A stretch of 45,796 bases of DNA from Pseudomonas lini. Lineage in GTDB: Bacteria > Pseudomonadota > Gammaproteobacteria > Pseudomonadales > Pseudomonadaceae. The notes beneath the pieces were generated by a model. That model made no database searches and was not told the DNA's origin. It was given only the letters and a program-made list of their open reading frames with translations. Within the stretch, counting starts at the first letter, position 1, and every line of letters starts with the position of its first letter. Shown piece after piece: positions 33,816-42,117 of the stretch. The stretch spans positions 1-45,796 of the forward strand of contig NZ_JAUSSR010000026.1 in assembly GCF_030812475.1 (NCBI RefSeq). Reading direction: 5' to 3'. The translations under genes were made by a program, and so were the position numbers.

Positions 33816-34802
33816 TTACCGGGTGGCCTGTTTGGCCACTAGGGCAGCAACGCTGCCACCTGAACCCTGCAATACTCCGCGCTCGCCACCCACCAGCAGC
33901 CGCGAGCCGACCATCGTCGCCGAGGTCAACGTACCGAGCCCTGCCAGGCGTTCGACACCCACCAGCGCGCCCTGAGCATCCAGGCGCACTACCGAGCTGC
34001 CGGCGCCTACGATCACCAGCCCCGAGTGATCGGGCAGCACCACATGGCCGTACAACGGCAGCTGGTTGCCCACGTTGATCCGGGTCCAGCTCTCGCCGAA
34101 GTCGTGGCTGACGAACACATGCCCGCGCATACCGTAGGTCACCCAGTTATCCGCGCTCAGACGCACGATGCCGAACAGCGAGCCACTGTAGAACGCCGGC
34201 AAGGTCTGCCAGTGCTGACCGGCATCGGCCGTGCGCAGCATCAGGCCCTGCTCCCCCACCAGCATGCGCCGGCCATCGTCGCCACCGGCCATGCTGTTGA
34301 GGTGCGCGCTGTCGATGTCCAGGGACTGCGGCGTCCAGGTTTGCCCGGCATCGACGGATTGATAGAACTTGCCGAAGCTGCCGAACGCCATGACGTTGTC
34401 GCCACCGCCGGTCCAGATGCCGAGCAGCGGTTCGCCCAGATCGGCGTCGTAACGTATTTCCTGCCAACTGCTGCCGGCGTCTATCGAACGCAGGATCCAG
34501 CCGTCATGCCCGACGGCGAGCAAGCGCTTGTCGTCCAGTGCCACGACGGCAGTCAGGGTGGCATTGCGCTGCGTGGCGACGCTGGCTGGTTGCCAGCTGA
34601 CGCCCTGATCGTCGCTGAGCAGAATGCTGCCGCGCTCACCCACGGCTACCACGCGCGTGCCCAGATTGAGCAGGCCGTTGATCTGCACCCGGTCCGGGCG
34701 TGTGGCCAACAGTTCCGCTTGCGGCGGGGATTTTGGGGAAAAGGTGTAGCCGATGGTCAAGGCGACCACCAGGCAAACCGCGTAGCCGATCACAGAGCGC
34801 AT
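33816..34802 (-). CDS. YCF48-like BNR-repeat exported protein
   Basis: A 328-aa protein with an N-terminal signal/anchor (VIGYAVCLVVALTIGYTF, about 4-21) and five to six BNR/Asp-box repeats of the form G-x-x-G-x-I/L-x-x-S-x-D-x-G-x-S-W, for example GERGSILLSDDQGVSW and GMRGHVFVSHDFGESW. It should be a periplasmic β-propeller. The name comes from the photosystem II assembly factor, but no photosynthetic role applies. In steroid degraders it is usually next to an MmpL-type transporter, as here, and may be its periplasmic partner. AGGAG precedes the ATG; operator-like site I is 142 nt upstream. Confidence 0.85.
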   Translation of the reverse strand: MRSVIGYAVCLVVALTIGYTFSPKSPPQAELLATRPDRVQINGLLNLGTRVVAVGERGSILLSDDQGVSWQPASVATQRNATLTAVVALDDKRLLAVGHDGWILRSIDAGSSWQEIRYDADLGEPLLGIWTGGGDNVMAFGSFGKFYQSVDAGQTWTPQSLDIDSAHLNSMAGGDDGRRMLVGEQGLMLRTADAGQHWQTLPAFYSGSLFGIVRLSADNWVTYGMRGHVFVSHDFGESWTRINVGNQLPLYGHVVLPDHSGLVIVGAGSSVVRLDAQGALVGVERLAGLGTLTSATMVGSRLLVGGERGVLQGSGGSVAALVAKQATR

Positions 34803-34944
34803 GAGTAATGCTCCTGTCTAAGGCACGTGTGCATGGGGCAAGTCATAGGGCCGATCCTCTTGTTCTTGTCAGGCGCCAGGGCATGCGAGGCAATCGAGAT
34901 GGCTTGCCTCTGAGGGGATAGTCGGCGCAAGGCGCGGGGTGACA

Positions 34945-34962
34945 CATCGTCCAAATGGCTTA
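34945..34962 (-). promoter_or_regulatory. Operator-like site I (YCF48-RND operon)
   Basis: Read towards the YCF48-like gene it is TAAGCCATTTGGACGATG: perfect right half, two mismatches in TAGTC. The distance of 142 nt to the start codon is the longest of the set. Confidence 0.45.
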
Positions 34963-35011
34963 TGCATTGGCGCAAATGGCACAGGACGGGGATGTGTGTG
35001 CGACGCAGAGA

Positions 35012-35183
35012 TTTGTAGGAGCGAGGCTTGCCCGCGAACCAGGCACTGCGGTTTATCTGAAACACCGCGTTATCGATCTTCGCCGGCAAGCCTGGCTCCT
35101 ACAGGCGAACCAGACGCCGCGGTGTCTCAGGTACACCGCGTCATCGTTCTTCGCCTGTAGGAGCGAGGCTTGCCCGCGAACAG
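35012..35183. repeat. REP array
   Basis: Three REP cores (two TGTAGGAGCGAGGCTTGCCCGCG, one inverted between them) at near 71-bp spacing, directly before the 3' end of the DUF35-MaoC gene. With site I it accounts for most of the 34803-35194 gap; the remaining AT-balanced stretch 34803-34944 shows nothing else clear. Confidence 0.85.
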
Positions 35184-35194
35184 GGGCGGGGCGA

Positions 35195-36145
35195 TCAGGC
35201 GATGTAGAGGATCACCAGTTCGTTGATCACCGACGGCCGGTCCTGGCCCACGACATGGATATTGAGTTCCAGGGTCAGTTGGGTGCCGCGCGCTGACACC
35301 TCGACTTTTTTCACCCGGGCCCGCGAATGGATCCGCGAACCGGCCGGCACTGGCGCCGGGAAGCGCAAGCGATCGGAGCCGTAGTTGATCTGGGTGGTGT
35401 AGCCGCTGACCTCGAAGCCCAGCGCCAGTTTCATCCGCGACTGCAGCACCTGGACCAGCGCGCCATGGGCGATGGTGCCGCCGAACGGGCTTTGCAGGCG
35501 CGCCCGCTCCGGATCGGTATGGATCCAGTAATCATCGCCCGACAACTGGGCAAAGGCGTCGATCAATGCCTGATCGACCAGCACCACGTTGCTCCAGTCG
35601 CTGAACTGCTCGCTGACCAGGGCCTGCAAGGCCGGCCCATCGTTGAGGTCGATCTGCCGGACGGGCGATTGCTGCGACACGACAGGCGCCGGTTCGCTGT
35701 CCAGCGCGGGCAGAGATTCAAGGCCCACCGCATCCTTGTCCACCCCGGTAAAACGCAGCAGGCGGTTGCCCTTGGCGTCGACTTCGGCGAACACCGGCTG
35801 CAATGGCATGCCGATGCGTATTTCGGCTTCATCAAGCCCCACCAGGTTGGTATTGATGCGCACCCCTTGGGCCAACTCGACCACCGCCAGTTTCTGCGGC
35901 ATTTCATCGATAAAATCGGGCAAGGTGGCAATGCGCGTCACGGTGTAGCTGTACAGCGTCGCGGTGCCGTCGACTTCGCGCCAGGCCAGGTCATGTTCCA
36001 GGCACACCGTGCAATGCCGGCGCGGGTAGAAGTTCCAGTGCGCACAGGCGTTGCATTGCTGGATCAACAGGCGGCGAGCCTTCAGGCCCTCCCAGAACGG
36101 TGCGGAAATCTGCGTCGCCACCGGCATCGGTTTGTTGTTGGACAT
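35195..36145 (-). CDS. DUF35 (zinc ribbon/OB-fold)-MaoC hydratase fusion
   Basis: A 316-aa two-domain protein. Residues 1-135 are a DUF35/OB-fold domain with a zinc ribbon (Cys31, Cys34, Cys45, Cys48). Residues about 170-316 are a MaoC-like hot-dog hydratase domain with the motif GDDYWIHTD (Asp205/His209 candidates) and GTIAHGALVQ. In Mycobacterium ChsH2 the same two domains occur in the opposite order, and its DUF35 part binds the aldolase Ltp2. It lies directly after the SCP-x-like gene, so a hydratase-aldolase complex for steroid side-chain removal is likely. GGGAG precedes the ATG. Confidence 0.85.
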   Translation of the reverse strand: MSNNKPMPVATQISAPFWEGLKARRLLIQQCNACAHWNFYPRRHCTVCLEHDLAWREVDGTATLYSYTVTRIATLPDFIDEMPQKLAVVELAQGVRINTNLVGLDEAEIRIGMPLQPVFAEVDAKGNRLLRFTGVDKDAVGLESLPALDSEPAPVVSQQSPVRQIDLNDGPALQALVSEQFSDWSNVVLVDQALIDAFAQLSGDDYWIHTDPERARLQSPFGGTIAHGALVQVLQSRMKLALGFEVSGYTTQINYGSDRLRFPAPVPAGSRIHSRARVKKVEVSARGTQLTLELNIHVVGQDRPSVINELVILYIA

Positions 36146-36149
36146 GTGC

Positions 36150-37361
36150 TTATGCTCCCTGAAGTATCAATGCGCCCTGCTCGCTCATCACGCCGCCGGT
36201 GCCGGAGACGTAGACGCTGTCACAGCGCCCCAGTTGACGCTCACCGGCAGTGCCGGCGATCTGCGTCACCGCCTCGATCACCTGGCTCATGCCACCGGCC
36301 GAGGCCGACTGACCGAAACTGAGTTGCCCGCCATGGGTGTTCATAGGGAAATCGCCACGCCAGGTCAGGTCGTGTTCGCGCACGAACGCCATGCCCTCGC
36401 CCTTGCCACAGAAACCGGCATCTTCCAGGGTCAGCAAGGTGGTGATGGTGTAGCAGTCGTAGATCTGCGCGGCATCGACGTCCTTGGGCTTGAGCCCGGC
36501 CATCGCAAAGGCCCGCTGGGAAGCAGGACCAATCGGCGTGTTCAGCATGTCTTCGGCATAGGACGGCGACTTGAACGCCAGGTGTTCGCCAAACCCGGTA
36601 ATGAAGGCCGGACGCTTGCGGGACCGTGCCGCCACTTCCTTGTTGGTGATGATCATCGCGGCGCCACCGGCCACCGGCATGACGATTTCCAGGACGTGCA
36701 ACGGGTCGGCGACCATTTTGCTGGCCAGTACCTGTTCGATGGTCAACGGCTGGCCGTAGAACATCGCCTGCGGATTGGCCAGGGCGTTGGTGCGCTGGTC
36801 GACGGCGATCTTGGCCATCGCCCGCTGGTCGTAGTCATACTGTGCGGCATATCGCTGGGCGATCATCGCGTAGCCGGTGTTCTGGCCCATGTGCCCGTAA
36901 GGCAGGTCGAACTCGGCCTCGGGCGCGCCGAACGCTGTGCTGTGTCCACCGAAACGCATGGACCGGGCCATCCAGCCGGGGTCCTCGTCAGGACCCAACG
37001 GTGCCATGCGCGCCGGGATGACGCATAGCACGGCCTGGCACAGCCCCAGTTCGATGGCCGCGGCCGCGCGCCAGACCATGCCCACCGATGTGCAGCCGCC
37101 CAGGTCGACCACTTCGGCGAAGTTCAGGCGCAGGCCCAGGTACTCGGCGGCCATCGCCGGTACGAACACCGAGGCTTCATGAAAATGCGGGCCGTTGATC
37201 ACCAGCCCATCGAGGTCCGAGGCCTTGAGCCCGGCATCGCGCAGGGCCTGGGCCGCCAGGTCGGCAACTTGCTCAAGGTGGAACATCTTGGGCGCGGTCG
37301 CGTATTTTTCCGGTTTGTATTGTGCGGTGCCAACAATGGCCGCATGCCCTTTGAGCCCCAT
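36150..37361 (-). CDS. SCP-x thiolase-fold protein, probable steroid side-chain aldolase (Ltp2-like)
   Basis: A 403-aa thiolase-fold protein. Cys90 (DLGGCTS) remains, but the other thiolase catalytic residues are altered: the HDCF-type motif is YDCYT (Tyr301), the GHP histidine is replaced in LSFGQSASAGG (Gln350), and the C-terminal Cys-Gly motif is SGTGG. Loss of these with Tyr present fits the Ltp2/DitF-type lyases, which do retro-aldol cleavage of a steroid side-chain β-hydroxyacyl-CoA. GGAGG precedes the ATG at 37361. It sits next to the DUF35-MaoC protein that would hydrate the substrate. A non-catalytic lipid-transfer role cannot be excluded. Confidence 0.82.
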   Translation of the reverse strand: MGLKGHAAIVGTAQYKPEKYATAPKMFHLEQVADLAAQALRDAGLKASDLDGLVINGPHFHEASVFVPAMAAEYLGLRLNFAEVVDLGGCTSVGMVWRAAAAIELGLCQAVLCVIPARMAPLGPDEDPGWMARSMRFGGHSTAFGAPEAEFDLPYGHMGQNTGYAMIAQRYAAQYDYDQRAMAKIAVDQRTNALANPQAMFYGQPLTIEQVLASKMVADPLHVLEIVMPVAGGAAMIITNKEVAARSRKRPAFITGFGEHLAFKSPSYAEDMLNTPIGPASQRAFAMAGLKPKDVDAAQIYDCYTITTLLTLEDAGFCGKGEGMAFVREHDLTWRGDFPMNTHGGQLSFGQSASAGGMSQVIEAVTQIAGTAGERQLGRCDSVYVSGTGGVMSEQGALILQGA

Positions 37362-37411
37362 AGTGCCTCCATGCCGAAGCGTTACGCTGCGGCGATTTCC
37401 AGGTTGTGTTG

Positions 37412-37443
37412 AAGGTCCGGGTACGTCAGACGATCCGGACCTT
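37412..37443 (-). terminator. Hairpin after second DUF1302 gene
   Basis: AAGGTCCGG and CCGGACCTT make a perfect 9-bp stem with a 14-nt loop, 10 nt past the DUF1302 stop. No long T-run follows on the minus strand. It may attenuate expression of the aldolase-hydratase pair downstream. Confidence 0.5.
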
Positions 37444-37453
37444 GCGAAGTCGA

Positions 37454-39118
37454 TCAGAAGGTGTATTTCATCGAGAACGTGGCGTAGTCGCGGTCGGCGA
37501 ACGGACGGTTGACCGGGTCCGCGTCACCCAGGTAGCTGATGTACTTCAAGCCGAGTTCCAGGTTGCCCAGGTACTTGAAGGTCGTGCCCGCGCTCAGGCG
37601 TCGGTCGCCGGCGACGCCGGAGATACTGCCGGCCATGGGCGTGGAGCCGCTGAAGACGTTGGAGAAGCTGAAGGGGACTTCCAGATCCCAGCCCTGGAAA
37701 ACTCCCGGATAACTGAACGATGCGCCCACGGTGTAGGCGCTGGAAGACTTGGTGCGGAAGCCCGCGGCTGTGCTGTAGGTATAGTCATCGGAAGACGCCA
37801 CTAGAGGTGCCAGGGAAGGCAACAGGTTCACGCCTTGCAGGTTGGGCGCCGCCGAAGCGGATTCGACGCTGTCGACCTGCACGCGAATGATTTCGGCAGT
37901 CAGGCTGGTCTGGCTGGCCCAGGGACGGTTCCCCAGGATACGGATCGCCGACAACTGCATTTGCTGGCCCTTGCCTTTGGCCGGCACCGCGCCAAGGCCG
38001 GTATTGACCATCACCGGCGCACCGTCGCGGTACGACCATTCGGCGCCGACCTGGGTGTCGCCGATCTTGGTCGAGGCGCTGATGCCGGTCAGCTTGATGT
38101 CTTCGAAGTACTTGATCCGGTAACCATTGCTGACGAAGGCGTTGAGGCCACCGCCCACTGGGAGCGGGTCGTAGCCGACCAGGGCGGTGGCCGGGTTCTT
38201 GTCGTGGTAGTTGACGTGAAACAGCGACAGCTCGATGGCCGGTACTGGGCGGTAGCGCATCTGCACACCCCACTGGCCGCCATCGCGCGGTTCGTCGGTG
38301 CCACGGTAAGCGATCTTCTGGCCATTGGCGTAGATGAACTCGCGACCGGGGCCAACCACGTCGCTGCTCGACAGGTAGCTACCCACCGGCGGTAGTTCGG
38401 TGCCCTTCCATTCGTATTGCACGTATGCACCGAAGGTCAGCTGGGGATTCAGTCGGAACGAGCCGGAGAACTGGCCCACCGGCAAGAGTATTTCCTTGAC
38501 CTCGACACCCGGCTGGGACGCTTTTACCGCGTCAGACGGGTTCTGTACGCCGTTCACACCCGGGTAGAACAGACTCTCGCCCCAGGATTCGATGTGACGC
38601 CCGGCCTTGACGTCCAGCATGGTGTCGTTGTCAAAGCGCCAGCCGCTGAACACATAGGCATCCAGCAGTTTGCTGCGACCGCCACTGTAATAACGGGTGT
38701 CACTGGTGAACTCGTCGTTGCTGCCGTTTTTGTTCACGGTGGCGGGCGAATCGTTATCGTTGCCGCTGTGGTAGACGTCGTCGTAGAAGGTACTGCCGCG
38801 CACCACGGCGCCGTAGTTGTCCTTACGCAGGATCATTTCCGCCAGCGCGCCCACGCGGTTGGTGGTGAGGCTGCCACTGTCGAAGTTGCGGTTGGCATCG
38901 TCGGCGTTGACCGTCAGCAGGCGATCGCTCTGACTGCCGGTGCGCACACCAATGCCGTAGCTGGTAGTCACCGACCAGTCGATGGTCGCGCCGTTGTCGA
39001 ACTCGAAGGTTTCACCGGCCCATACCGGCGTGGACACCAGCGCAATCGCCGCCGCCAGGCCGCTGACCTGAAAGGCGCTCGAAACCATGACCGTAGAGTT
39101 ATTTTTGTTGTTGATCAC
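37454..39118 (-). CDS. DUF1302 family outer-membrane protein (second copy)
   Basis: A 554-aa paralogue of the protein at 17855-19501, with shared blocks such as GSTFYDDVYHSGNDNDSPATVNK, AGRHIESWGESLF and DYATFSMKYTF at the C-terminus. The GTG at 39118 is preferred because GAGGAG lies 7 nt upstream; it gives a signal peptide with one Lys, cleaved near VWA-GE. A TTG at 39139 lacks an RBS and the ATG at 39088 gives a signal without positive charge. A porin-like role in steroid uptake is inferred from the family. Cotranscribed with the hydrolase gene 67 nt upstream. Confidence 0.87.
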   Translation of the reverse strand: MINNKNNSTVMVSSAFQVSGLAAAIALVSTPVWAGETFEFDNGATIDWSVTTSYGIGVRTGSQSDRLLTVNADDANRNFDSGSLTTNRVGALAEMILRKDNYGAVVRGSTFYDDVYHSGNDNDSPATVNKNGSNDEFTSDTRYYSGGRSKLLDAYVFSGWRFDNDTMLDVKAGRHIESWGESLFYPGVNGVQNPSDAVKASQPGVEVKEILLPVGQFSGSFRLNPQLTFGAYVQYEWKGTELPPVGSYLSSSDVVGPGREFIYANGQKIAYRGTDEPRDGGQWGVQMRYRPVPAIELSLFHVNYHDKNPATALVGYDPLPVGGGLNAFVSNGYRIKYFEDIKLTGISASTKIGDTQVGAEWSYRDGAPVMVNTGLGAVPAKGKGQQMQLSAIRILGNRPWASQTSLTAEIIRVQVDSVESASAAPNLQGVNLLPSLAPLVASSDDYTYSTAAGFRTKSSSAYTVGASFSYPGVFQGWDLEVPFSFSNVFSGSTPMAGSISGVAGDRRLSAGTTFKYLGNLELGLKYISYLGDADPVNRPFADRDYATFSMKYTF

Positions 39119-39185
39119 ACTGATTCTCCTCAAGGGCAACCGGTTGGTTGCCTGGAATGTTCAACACTGCTGCCGTGCCATCCGC

Positions 39186-40271
39186 TCAAAACACGTTGAG
39201 CGGAGTAACAGCGCACGCTCCCCTTACAGCACGCCGGTAGCGAAAACACCCCCGGTCCTCTTCCCGCGCAAGCGACCCTTCGGCCACCAGGTAGTTGGCA
39301 TGGGCCAACGTTTCGCCCAGCGCCATCAGTTCGTCGAAACGACCCGACAACCTGGGAAACAACACGGCCATCAGTTCGAGCACGGTGCGCGGCTCGTCAC
39401 AGTTGGCCAGCATCTGCGCCAGATGCCCCCGGTGATGGGCGTCCAGCTGATCCAGGCGCTGATGCAAATTGAAAAACGGCCGCTCGTGCGCCGGCAGCAC
39501 CAGCACGCTGTCGGGCAAGCTGCGCAAATGCTCGATGGAATCGAGCCAGTCGCGCAGCGGATTGGCCAATGGCTCCGTGGCATGCACGCCGACGGTGGAG
39601 GTGATGCGCGGCAGCACCTGGTCGCCGGAGATCAGCAAGCCGTCATCGGCGGCATACAGACAGGCATGTTCCGGCGAGTGGCCGCGGCCGATGACCACCT
39701 GCCAGGTGCGGCCACCGATATTCAGGAGGCTGCCCTCGCGCAAACGGCGGTAATGGTTCAGCGGCGCGGGCAGAAAATGGGCATTGCTCATCACCGCGAA
39801 CATCTCGGTGCTTTGCTCGTCAACCACGCCGGCCTTGCGGTAGAAGTCGAGGAAGTCCCAGCCCGGTGGTTGACCGGCGGGAAACTTGAGGTGCAGCGAC
39901 TGGAACTCGCTGGCGGTCATGTACACCGGGCATTGAAAGCGCTCCGAAAGCCATGCGGCCACCCCGGCATGATCGGAGTGAAAGTGGGTGCAGACCACTG
40001 CCAGCAGCGGCAGGCCGGCACACACTTCCTTCAGTACCCGGTCCCAGACTTCGCGGGTCTGCTCGGTGTTCATGCCGGTGTCCACCACCACCCAGCCGTC
40101 GGTGTGGCGCAGCAGATAGAGGTTGATGTGGTCCAGGCGAAACGGCAGCGGCATACGCAACCACCAGACACCTGGCGCCACTTCGCGCACCTGTCCGGAA
40201 TCAGGCGCCTGGGGCCATGGATACCGCAGGCCGCCGCGCAGTTCGTGACCGTTGTCGTCGAGATCAGCCAT
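39186..40271 (-). CDS. Metallo-beta-lactamase-fold hydrolase
   Basis: A 361-aa MBL-fold protein. The metal motif is THFHSDHAG (HxHxDH), followed by GRGHSPEHA (third His) and SGDQVLPR (bridging Asp). The first 30 residues and the C-terminal helical extension of about 100 aa (with LLEL-type segments and LAHANYLVAEG) resemble glyoxalase II-like CoA-thioester or lactone hydrolases. It overlaps the ligase gene by 8 nt, so the two are translated together. Possible jobs are hydrolysis of a steroid CoA thioester or of a lactone. I do not know a described steroid gene of this exact type. Confidence 0.82.
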   Translation of the reverse strand: MADLDDNGHELRGGLRYPWPQAPDSGQVREVAPGVWWLRMPLPFRLDHINLYLLRHTDGWVVVDTGMNTEQTREVWDRVLKEVCAGLPLLAVVCTHFHSDHAGVAAWLSERFQCPVYMTASEFQSLHLKFPAGQPPGWDFLDFYRKAGVVDEQSTEMFAVMSNAHFLPAPLNHYRRLREGSLLNIGGRTWQVVIGRGHSPEHACLYAADDGLLISGDQVLPRITSTVGVHATEPLANPLRDWLDSIEHLRSLPDSVLVLPAHERPFFNLHQRLDQLDAHHRGHLAQMLANCDEPRTVLELMAVLFPRLSGRFDELMALGETLAHANYLVAEGSLAREEDRGCFRYRRAVRGACAVTPLNVF

Positions 40272-42117
40272 GGTCGGCCACCACGAATGGCGACAGGCCG
40301 GCCCGCGCCAGGGCCTCTGCCGAATAAGGCACATAGGTGCGGGCGTGCTCGTCGCGAATTAACAGCGGATCGCTGCAACGGGACGGACAGTAGCCCTGGC
40401 GCTGCAGATCCACCTTGCGCAGCTTGAAGCTGGCCGTCAGGTCTGCCGACTGGGTGACCCGTACGAACACCGGGGCTGCATAGCGCGGCAGGCGCGCTTC
40501 GGTGAGGGCGTACAGGGCGGCCGGATCAAACGCCCGGCCCTCCTGCATCAGCACCGCGGCCATGCCGGCGCGTCCTTCATGGCCCGGTACCTGGACGCCA
40601 TAGATGTTGATCAGTTCCAGGCCCGACAGATCGCTCAGCGCGTCCGCCACTTCCTGGGTCGACACGTTCTCGCTCTTCCAGCGGTAGGTATCGCCGATGC
40701 GGTCGACGAAGTAGCAGTAACCGTCGGCGTCCTCGCGCAGCAAGTCGCCGGAGCTCCAGTAGGCATCACCCTCGCGAAACACATTGCGGCGGATTTTGCT
40801 CTCGGTGGCCTCGCTTGAGGTGTAGCCCTCGAAACGTCCGCCACCGATCTCAGGGTGATCGACGATAAAGCCCATCGCCTCGCCAATCTCGCCCACTTTG
40901 CAAACTTGGTAGTAACCGTTTTCGTCCCGTGGGTGACAGTCGTTTTCGATGTCGTACCGCACCAGCCGCAGGTTGGTTTTGTTCCAGTCCGGCACGCGGC
41001 CGCAAGAGCCGAAATAGTTGTCGACGTTGATTACCGTGGTATTGGCCTCGGTGGCGCCCCAACCCTCGAACACCTGGATCGGACCGAAGCGCTCCAGCCA
41101 GCGCTGCCAGGAGTCCGGTGACAACCCGGCGCCGAGCATGCAGCGCAGACTGTGCTCGCGCTCACCCGCGTGCAGCGGCTGATTGAGCAGGTAGCGGCAG
41201 ATCTCACCGATATACTGGAAGATGCTGATCTGATGACGCGCGACGTCCTTCCAGAACTCTCGCACGCTGAACTTGCGGCGCACCACGATGGCAGCACCCA
41301 CCCGCAGCGCGGTGGAGGTCACCGACGTGGCAGCGGCGCCGTGGTACAGCGGCAGGCAGCAATAGAACACATCCTCGCAAGTGGCTTGCAGGGTGGTTTC
41401 CATCACATCGCCCGAGGACATCCAGCGCATGTGGCTGTAGCGCGCCGCCTTGGGCAAGCCGGTGGTGCCCGAGGTAAAAATCAACAGGGTTGGCGTCTGG
41501 GCATCGATGTGCGCGCGGATATCGCGGGGAAACGGTGTGCGCGGGGCTTTCTCCAGGCGCGCATCGAAATGCCCGTCGATGCCCTTGGGCAGCGGCCCTG
41601 TCCAGGGATTTTCCGCGTCGCGTATCAGCCAGCATGGCAGGTCCGGAAAGCCTTCGGTGGCCTGCACATTGGCCAGGCATTCTTCACCGATCACCAACGC
41701 CTTGGCATCGGTGGTTTGCAACGCATGCAGCAGCGGGCGGCCGCTGACCTGAGTGTTGATGAACGCCACCACGACCCCGAGCTTGACCAGGCCGAACCAG
41801 GTGCAAAAAAACGCCGGGCGGTTTTCCATGGACAGGGCACAGACATCGCCGGCGCGCAGGCCGTTGGCATAAAACGTGTGAGCCATCTGATTGGCCCGCG
41901 CATCGACCTCAAAATAGCTCAGGGTCTGTTCGCCGTAGATCAGGAACGGGCGCTCACCCTGTTCATGTGCCTGATGTTCCAGGCGGTCGGCCAGGGTGTA
42001 GAGGTCGCCCGGCTTGATCTTCCCGGCAGCGGCAGCGCGCTGGTCAAGCAGCGCCTGGGTCTGTTCCCGTGACACCGGTTGGGTCGGCAGGACGCCGGTC
42101 AAGTCGTTCAGATTCAT
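40264..42117 (-). CDS. FATP/very-long-chain-type acyl-CoA ligase (candidate bile acid-CoA ligase)
   Basis: A 617-aa AMP-forming ligase of the FATP (SLC27-like) branch: LLIFTSGTTGLPKAARYSH P-loop, VFEGWGATEANT, AYWSSGDLLREDADGYCYFVDRIGDTYRWKSENVS and the late TASFKLRKVDLQ lysine segment. FATP-type enzymes in vertebrates include bile acyl-CoA synthetase, and similar genes activate C24 bile acids in Proteobacteria. Its partnership with the aldolase/hydratase genes suggests side-chain activation. The ATG overlaps the OYE stop (ATGA). Fatty acid activation is the alternative. Confidence 0.83.
   Translation of the reverse strand: MNLNDLTGVLPTQPVSREQTQALLDQRAAAAGKIKPGDLYTLADRLEHQAHEQGERPFLIYGEQTLSYFEVDARANQMAHTFYANGLRAGDVCALSMENRPAFFCTWFGLVKLGVVVAFINTQVSGRPLLHALQTTDAKALVIGEECLANVQATEGFPDLPCWLIRDAENPWTGPLPKGIDGHFDARLEKAPRTPFPRDIRAHIDAQTPTLLIFTSGTTGLPKAARYSHMRWMSSGDVMETTLQATCEDVFYCCLPLYHGAAATSVTSTALRVGAAIVVRRKFSVREFWKDVARHQISIFQYIGEICRYLLNQPLHAGEREHSLRCMLGAGLSPDSWQRWLERFGPIQVFEGWGATEANTTVINVDNYFGSCGRVPDWNKTNLRLVRYDIENDCHPRDENGYYQVCKVGEIGEAMGFIVDHPEIGGGRFEGYTSSEATESKIRRNVFREGDAYWSSGDLLREDADGYCYFVDRIGDTYRWKSENVSTQEVADALSDLSGLELINIYGVQVPGHEGRAGMAAVLMQEGRAFDPAALYALTEARLPRYAAPVFVRVTQSADLTASFKLRKVDLQRQGYCPSRCSDPLLIRDEHARTYVPYSAEALARAGLSPFVVADHG

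Noticed and set aside
36150..37361. Ordinary acetyl-CoA acetyltransferase
   Set aside because: The GHP histidine and the C-terminal Cys motif are replaced and the partner is a DUF35 protein, as in aldolase pairs.
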